Assembly: GCA_001724265.1 (NCBI GenBank)
Contig: MEDY01000138.1
Coordinates: forward strand, 1 to 64,000
Direction: 5' to 3'
Origin: Rhizaria sp. SCN 62-66
Taxonomy: Eukaryota; Rhizaria, unplaced
Length of the DNA stretch: 64,000 nt
Under the pieces are notes generated by a model. That model was given only the letters and a program-made list of their open reading frames with translations, was not told the DNA's origin and made no database searches. The translations under genes were made by a program, and so were the position numbers. This document shows positions 58,354 through 64,000 of the stretch, one piece after another. How positions within the stretch are numbered: position 1 is the first letter of the stretch; each line of letters begins with the position of its first letter.

Positions 58354-59109
58354 ATGTACGCGCAGGCTTCGGCCTCCGAGGCCGCCGCAGCCGAGGCCAA
58401 GGCTGCCAGGGACTCCCACAACTCCCGCGACTCCCGCGATGCACGCGACTCGAGGGACTCCCGCGACTCGCAGCGGCGTTCGGTTGACTCGTCTTCTCAC
58501 GGTTCCAGCTCTAGCTCCCGCTCCGGGTCTAGTAGCTCCAGCTCTGGCTCCTACCGGTCAGGCTCTGACGGTCGCTCATCGTCATCATCGTCGTCATCGT
58601 CATCATCTTCATCGTCATCATCGTCGTCAAACCGTGACCGTGGTCATGACCGTGACCGTGACCGTGACCGTGAGCGTGGTTATGAGCGCAGCAGTCGTGA
58701 GCGTGACCGCAGCAACCGTGACTTTGACCGGGATCGCGACCGGGATCGCACTGAGCGAACTGACCGCACTGACCGTGACCGTGAGCGCGACCGTGAACGT
58801 GACCGCACCAGTGAACGTGGGTACCGGAGTGACCGTGAACGCAGCGACCGTGACCGTAACCGTGACCATGACCGCGACCGCGAGCGTGACCGTGACCGTG
58901 ACCGCGGCCGAGACTACTCCTCTCGGAGTGACCGTGACCGTGATCGCAACCATGACGGTGACCGTGACCGTGACCGGAGTTACCGTGAGAGCGAACGTAA
59001 TGACCGTGGTCGTGATCGTGAACGTAATGACCGTGACCGTGACCGTGACCGCGATCGCAATCGTGACCGTGACCGCAGTGACCGTGCTGATCGTTCCGCT
59101 CCTGAGCAA

Positions 59110-59141
<32 letters not shown>

Positions 59142-60051
59142 GCAACAAGCTCAAGGCGCCCAGGAGCAAGATCAGGAGCAGCAGAAACCTCCCCCGCAGC
59201 CCATTTTCACCACCTCCGGCCTTCTCTCGTCCTCCGCCAACAACAGCAACAGCTTCCGGTCTGCCGCCAACGCCGCTGCTGCCGCTGGCGCTGGCACTGG
59301 TGGGAGCGGGGGTGGCCTTGCAGCGAAGCAACAGCTTCTGGCCCCCGCGGCGGCGCTGCTTGCTGCCGCCGGTTCCGGCTACCGTAGCACTGCAGACACT
59401 GCTTCCCTGCTCTCTGCACTCGCCTCCGCGCCCACCGCGGAGAATGGCGTCGGCGGCGGCACAGTCACAGGTGCCGCAGGCTCCGTCACAGGTACTGGCA
59501 TGGGTTCTGGTACTATTTCCGCGGGTGCTGTGCAGCCAGCGGCGTTCGAGAAGGGCGACCAGTACGCGGAGCCTGCGGATGCGCGCAAGCCGACGAGCAA
59601 GTGGCGCTGCTACATCTTCCCCAAGCAGCCCGCCGCTACTATGGGTGGGGCGGGGGCCGCGAGCAAGGCGCCAGAGGCGACGCTGCACCTGCACCGGCAG
59701 AGCGTGTACAAGTTAGGCCGCCGCGCGGACGCGGCCGTGTGCGACATCCCGCTCGACCACGAGTCCTGCGCGGGCGCTCACGCCGTGCTACAGTACCGTG
59801 TGCGGCCCGTGACCGGCGCGGACGGGGTGGTGCGACCGGAAGTTAAGCCATACCTCATGGACCTCAGCGTCATGAACTTGAGCAGCAATAACAATAGCAA
59901 CAGCTCGAATGCGAGTGGGAGTGTTGTTGTGGGAGGAACGCGGATCGGGGGGGTGTTGATGCAGCCGTGTAAGTACTACGAGGTACTTAGTGGCGATACG
60001 GTCGAGTTCGGCGATTTGAAGAAGGAATTTGTCTTCATGAAAGTGGACTGA
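58354..60051 (+). CDS. SNIP1: SNIP1/DAWDLE-type FHA-domain protein with RD-rich N-terminus
   Basis: One unspliced frame of 565 residues ends in TGA. It may really begin at 58279 if TAG is translated. The N-terminal half is Ser-rich, then a long Arg/Asp alternation (RDRDRDRE), then Gln and Ala/Gly runs. The C-terminal 150 residues are an FHA domain of the SNIP1/DDL/Pml1 type: KWRCYIFPKQ, then LHLHRQSVYKLGRRADAAVCDIPLDHESCAGAHAVLQYR, then VKPYLMDLSVMN and CKYYEVLSGDTVEFGDLKKEFVFMKVD. In relatives this domain binds phosphothreonine and the protein works in pre-mRNA splicing and retention or small-RNA biogenesis in the nucleus. A Ser/Asn insertion sits where the usual GSGNGT loop would follow DL, so that loop is altered. 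Confidence 0.85.
58576..58629 (+). repeat. TCN repeat encoding poly-Ser
   Basis: A mixed TCG/TCA/TCT run encodes about 18 Ser residues in the SNIP1-like gene. It uses the TCN codon box, unlike most other Ser tracts here, which use AGC. Confidence 0.85.
58630..59091 (+). repeat. degenerate GTGACC hexamer array encoding Arg-Asp repeats
   Basis: Imperfect CGTGAC/GTGACC hexamers repeat for about 460 bp and encode alternating Arg-Asp and Arg-Glu with Ser and Asn substitutions. The region resembles the RS/RD domains of splicing factors. The regular hexamer unit suggests growth by unequal exchange or slippage. Confidence 0.85.
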
Positions 60052-60254
60052 GAAACAAGTCATGCGAAGACACATGTACCATTACATATAACGAGTCTTT
60101 TAGATAAAAATAAAAAACAATTTATTTTAATTTCAATTAATTGTTCTTTATTATAAACTTAAATCACAGAAAGTCGCACACTATATAAAGATATCCATTC
60201 ATTTCAAGTTTACTCATCACAAGCCAAAAAAGTCTTCACAGACAGCAGTTACTC

Positions 60255-63200
60255 TTATTGCTGCTCTTGCTGTTGCTGGTGGTGGTGGTCCTCGTCGTTA
60301 ATGCCCATGTGGTCGTCGAAGTCGTCCTGGAACTGCAGCGGGTCCAGCGACGCGCCGGGCGGCCGCACCGCGCCCAGCGCCGCAGTCTCGGCCGCGACTT
60401 GCAGCGCGCCGGGGGGCGCGCCCGCGGCGCCCTCTTGCGAAAGGAACAGCAGGTGGTGCTGCTGGGACGGGAGTAGTGACAGCGCCGGCTGCGGCTGCGG
60501 CGACTGCAGGGACTGAACCGGCGGCTGAACCTGCGACTGCGACTGCGTGTGTTGCTTGGGGAGCGACGCAGTCCCCGTTGCGAGACTGCTGCGGTCGTTA
60601 GAAGCCGCCGTTGATGCAGTCACGATGGCACCGACACTCTTGCGACCGCCTGCATTCCCAGCACTCTTTCTGTGCTCGTTGTGCGCAACGTCGTCAGAGG
60701 CCTCGTTGATCGCGTCGATGTTGGCGTCGATCTCTTGAGTGAGCGGGAACATGTCTTGACTGAGCATGTACGTCTGCTGCGGGAGCTCAAGGGTCGCAGG
60801 CGCGGTACTGTTTGCATTGGCGTTGGTTTTGGTATCATTAGAGCTGCTGCTCGTGGCCGAAGGAACATCAACAGTCGCGTTGTCACTAGACTTGCTGGCA
60901 TTAACGTTGCCGCTAGTGCTACTCGAACTAGAGCTCGAGCTCGAGCTCGAGCTGGAGCTTGAGCTACTACTGCTGCTACTGTTGCTGTACTTGGTCGACA
61001 CTGGCGGCTTGGCCGCCGACACAGACCGCACGGCCATCAGCTGCACGTGCTGCGGCTGGCCCGCCACGCCAGCGCCGCCGCTACCACGTGGGGCGCCGCC
61101 ACCGTTACTCCTGTTCGTCGCCGCAGCAGCTGTCGATCCAGATCCAGCGGCAGTCCCGTTCTGCGTCTGAGTCTGCGTGTGAGCTTGCCCGCCTTGCGCA
61201 GTATACGCAGTCAGACTGAGCCCGAAGCCCAGCCCCGGCCCTAGCGCCGCCCCCGGCAACACCGCTGGTCCAGCCGAGCCAGCGCCAGCGCCAGCGCCAG
61301 CGCCAGCGCCAGTGCCAGTGCCACTGCCCAAAGCGCCACTGATGGCGCCGTCGTGCGCGGCTGCCGCGGACAGCAGCGGGGTCGGAGCCAGCAGCCCGCT
61401 GTTGGCGCCACCGCCGGCGCGGCCACTGCCCAGCGCAGCCATAGCGCTGCTGCTGCTGTTGCTGCTGCTGTTGCTGGGAGCGCTGGCAAAGACGTTTGCG
61501 CCGCCGGTGTAGCTCCGCGCCGGCGCGCTCCCACCGAGCGCCGTGGTGACGCTACTTAGATTGGATGTAAGGGACATCCCGAGCGAGGGCGTCGGCGCGG
61601 GCGCGAGCGCGGGCGTTTGAACCCGTGAGCCAGCAGCAGCCGCGGCCACTGCTGCTGTTGAGGCTGCTGAGGCGAAGAAGGCTGAGGCCGCTGATGGCGT
61701 CACAGAAGAGGGCGCCGCGGGTCCCAGCGAGCCACGGACACCGCCCAACAAGTGGCTGTGGCTGTGGCCGACCGAGAGGTGGCTGTGCGCACCGTGACCG
61801 TGGCCGTGGCCGTGCGCGAGAGCGTGGCCGTTGCTGTAGATCGCGGTGAGGCTGGGGGCGCGCGACGGGGGGCTGATCACAGTACTGCTGCTGGCGCCGA
61901 CACTGGTGACTGCGTTGTTACTGCTATTAGTACTGCTGCTGTTGTGGGAGGCTGTGGGCAAGGTGTCGACGCGGCTGAGCCTACTTACATTGCTGCCGGT
62001 GCTACTTACACTGACGCCGCTCGCGTTCGAGTGCGTGGCGCTCACCACGCCCGTCATGGACGCCACCGACAGCACGCCCGAGCCGGCGCCGCTCGAGCCG
62101 AGAGTCATACTGTTGGCAGTGGTCAGAGTCCCGCCGTTGCCACAGTTGCCGCCGTTGCCATTACCGTTGGCGCTGCTGTTGGCAGCGAGGCTGGGGCCGA
62201 GACCGGAGGACGACCGGACGAGTCCGCTGGCACCAAGACCGTCGGGGACACCTAGCCCCGCGGCACTTAGTCCCGCGGAACTTAGACCGGCGGGGGTACT
62301 TAGTCCCGACGCAGGGCGCTGCACGCCGAGCCCGACGGCATTCGTGTTGATGCTGAGGTTGGTGCCGTTTGCGGCCGTGCGCGGGCGCTTGACGGAGTAA
62401 TCGAACCCGCCGGCTGTCGTCATCACGCTGCCGTTCATTGCGACCGGCCCGATGTTGCCCCCGCTGCCGCTGCCACTGCCGCCGTAGCTGTTGACCCCGT
62501 TGCCGTGGCCGTGGCCGCTGCTGCTCTCGGCGAGACGCTTGAGATGCTGCGACTGTAGGTAGCCCTGGCTGCTCTGCATCGCCGGCGGCGTTGTCATCGT
62601 GCTAAGCTTGCTTGCATACGCACCGCCGCCGCTGTTCGCGTTGGCGCTCGCGCCGCCGACGACGAGCGCGGCAGCGGCCATGTTCGCGAGCACAGAACCG
62701 CCGTTCGCACCAGCACCACCGCCGCCGCCGGTGCCGGTGGCAGTGTTCGAGGGTGGGGGCGAATGGGAGAGTCCCAGTGAAGCCCCCGCGAGGTTGGCGC
62801 CCGCGCCGCCACTGTAGAGGCTCGAGAGCGGGTGTTTGGGCTGCATGCGGCCGCCCGCAGCAGCCATGCCAGCGCCGGCGGCGAACTGCCCCGACTGCTG
62901 CTGCTGCTGCTGATGATGCTGCTGGTACTGCTGGTTGCGCGCGGCGCGGTCGTAGAGACTGTGGCTGCCGGCTCCCGCCGCCGCGACTGCGCCGCGCCTG
63001 TAGCCGGCGTGCACCTTGCCGAGCCCCACGGCAACAGCAGCAGTGCCAGCGTTGCCAACAGGACCGGTCGCGCTCGCGCCGGCGTCGGGGCTGAGCATCG
63101 CGGCCACAGCGGCGGCGGCCACGCCGTGCGGGTGGGGGCCGCCAGCTGTGGAGCCACCGCCGCGCCTGTGGGCGCCGTAGCCGTTGTAGCCACCTGTGAG

Positions 63201-64000
63201 GCCATCGGCGGTGTCTTCATTGCCATCGCTATACTCGTCATCGACGTCGTCGTTGTCGTCCTCGTCGCCGTCGTCATCATCGTCGCCAGTGCTCTCGTAG
63301 TCAAAGTCCAAGTCGGACTCGCCGACGTAGCCGCCCTCGCCGCTGCTCGCGCGCCCGCCGCCGATGGCGAGAAGGTCCCCATAGTACTCTGCGTCGCACT
63401 CGTACCGTGGAACCTGCTCCAGCTCGCGCATCAGCGTCATGTCAAACCCGTTCCACACGCTCGGCAGCGGCCGCTGCACCTGGGGCGGCAGCGCACTCCC
63501 CCTGCGTCCCCCAGAGCCCGCGCCCGCGCCCGCACCCGCGCCCGCGCCCGCGAGGAGGAGTTCGCGGACCTCGCGCGGCAGCGGGTGTTTCAGGGGGTCG
63601 GGAGTCAACAGCAGCGCCTCAGTGCCGCTGCGCAGCAGCAGCCCGTTGCCACCACAGGTCACATTCGCGGCGCCGGCGCTGAAGCCGAACGCGGCGTTGG
63701 CGCTGCTGTAGCCACTCGCAGTCGCACCACCACAAGCAGCAGCAGCAGTAGCAGCAGCAGCAGTGGCGTCAGCGCCGGTGCTCGCGGCGCTCGGAGGCAG
63801 CTTGGCGACGATGAGACCTGAGTTAATCATGGACCCGTAGCCGCCGCCACTGTTGCCGCCGCCGAAGAGGCTGGCGGCGTCGGCGGTCGCCGAGGCCGCG
63901 GCGAGAGATACCGGCGCGATGTCGTTGCGGCCGCCGCTGATGCTGCTGACGACGTTGTTCACGTCGGCGTCGACGTTGGCGGAGAGGATGACTGTGTGGC
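60255..64000 (-). CDS. unidentified low-complexity protein, 5' end outside the window
   Basis: One minus-strand frame of about 1,248 codons runs from the right edge to TAA at 60257-60255 with no intron in view. It remains open past 63962 to the edge. I do not recognise a family. Less repetitive segments include LLLTPDPLKHPLPREVRELLLAG, then SVWNGFDMTLMRELEQVPRYECDAEYYGDLLAI, an acidic stretch (62-63 kb boundary), KRPRTAANGTN, and near the C-terminus QQTYMLSQDMFPLTQEIDANIDAINEASDD with LDPLQFQDDFDDHMGINDEDHH at the end. The rest is Gly, Ser, Ala, Asn and Gln runs. The acidic and Gln-rich character and a KRPR patch would suit a nuclear regulatory protein, but that is a guess. It carries several copies of the TAAGTACC-type motif around 61.5-62.3 kb. 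Confidence 0.65.
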   Translation of the reverse strand, partial: HTVILSANVDADVNNVVSSISGGRNDIAPVSLAAASATADAASLFGGGNSGGGYGSMINSGLIVAKLPPSAASTGADATAAAATAAAACGGATASGYSSANAAFGFSAGAANVTCGGNGLLLRSGTEALLLTPDPLKHPLPREVRELLLAGAGAGAGAGAGSGGRRGSALPPQVQRPLPSVWNGFDMTLMRELEQVPRYECDAEYYGDLLAIGGGRASSGEGGYVGESDLDFDYESTGDDDDDGDEDDNDDVDDEYSDGNEDTADGLTGGYNGYGAHRRGGGSTAGGPHPHGVAAAAVAAMLSPDAGASATGPVGNAGTAAVAVGLGKVHAGYRRGAVAAAGAGSHSLYDRAARNQQYQQHHQQQQQQSGQFAAGAGMAAAGGRMQPKHPLSSLYSGGAGANLAGASLGLSHSPPPSNTATGTGGGGGAGANGGSVLANMAAAALVVGGASANANSGGGAYASKLSTMTTPPAMQSSQGYLQSQHLKRLAESSSGHGHGNGVNSYGGSGSGSGGNIGPVAMNGSVMTTAGGFDYSVKRPRTAANGTNLSINTNAVGLGVQRPASGLSTPAGLSSAGLSAAGLGVPDGLGASGLVRSSSGLGPSLAANSSANGNGNGGNCGNGGTLTTANSMTLGSSGAGSGVLSVASMTGVVSATHSNASGVSVSSTGSNVSRLSRVDTLPTASHNSSSTNSSNNAVTSVGASSSTVISPPSRAPSLTAIYSNGHALAHGHGHGHGAHSHLSVGHSHSHLLGGVRGSLGPAAPSSVTPSAASAFFASAASTAAVAAAAAGSRVQTPALAPAPTPSLGMSLTSNLSSVTTALGGSAPARSYTGGANVFASAPSNSSSNSSSSAMAALGSGRAGGGANSGLLAPTPLLSAAAAHDGAISGALGSGTGTGAGAGAGAGAGSAGPAVLPGAALGPGLGFGLSLTAYTAQGGQAHTQTQTQNGTAAGSGSTAAAATNRSNGGGAPRGSGGAGVAGQPQHVQLMAVRSVSAAKPPVSTKYSNSSSSSSSSSSSSSSSSSSSSSTSGNVNASKSSDNATVDVPSATSSSSNDTKTNANANSTAPATLELPQQTYMLSQDMFPLTQEIDANIDAINEASDDVAHNEHRKSAGNAGGRKSVGAIVTASTAASNDRSSLATGTASLPKQHTQSQSQVQPPVQSLQSPQPQPALSLLPSQQHHLLFLSQEGAAGAPPGALQVAAETAALGAVRPPGASLDPLQFQDDFDDHMGINDEDHHHQQQQEQQ

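Overview
The window is nuclear DNA of a unicellular-type eukaryote that I cannot place further. Exons are very GC-rich and full of single-residue runs (Ser, Ala, Asn, Gln, Gly, Asp). Introns are AT-rich and 121-251 bp long, and intergenic gaps are mostly under 1 kb. I could build 14 protein genes with 29 introns. An ARMC2-like protein hints at a flagellated cell. No rRNA, tRNA, CRISPR or intact transposon was seen.

Layout: uroporphyrinogen-III synthase (451-3464 +); RECQ4-type helicase (3871-11365 +); single-C2 copine-like protein (11644-14180 -); RNase D/Rrp6-like exonuclease (15084-21404 +); cystathionine gamma-lyase (22227-23595 -); histidyl-tRNA synthetase with a presequence (24275-26911 -); ARMC2-like armadillo protein (27553-33264 -); NSUN2-like tRNA m5C methyltransferase (34014-37898 -); mitochondrial ATP synthase epsilon subunit (38478-38846 +); NIPA-type magnesium transporter (39988-42000 -); mitochondrial PPR protein (42730-47581 +); kinesin-14-like motor (48222-57577 -); SNIP1-type FHA protein (58354-60051 +, perhaps starting at 58279); and an unidentified low-complexity protein running off the right edge (60255-64000 -). 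These are unrelated housekeeping genes. Several share short divergent promoters, but they do not form a pathway cluster.

Four signals deserve attention. (1) UAG looks like a sense codon, probably Gln. It lies in frame inside the poly-Gln tract of the RECQ4 gene and twice in a likely N-terminal extension of the SNIP1 gene, while all 14 genes stop at TGA (8) or TAA (6). (2) The intron donors are GTACGY-like (25 of 29 have C at +4, none has A), although canonical GTAAGT occurs many times inside exons without being spliced. (3) A near-palindromic DNA motif, [CG]TAAGTACC with the extended form CTAAGTACCCCCTTAG, occurs about 40 times in both orientations and several reading frames, almost always inside coding sequence, and is absent from about 22 kb in the middle. 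(4) A second motif, GCGGCYTAACTT, behaves similarly. Low-complexity insertions also enlarge several conserved enzymes to three or more times their usual size.
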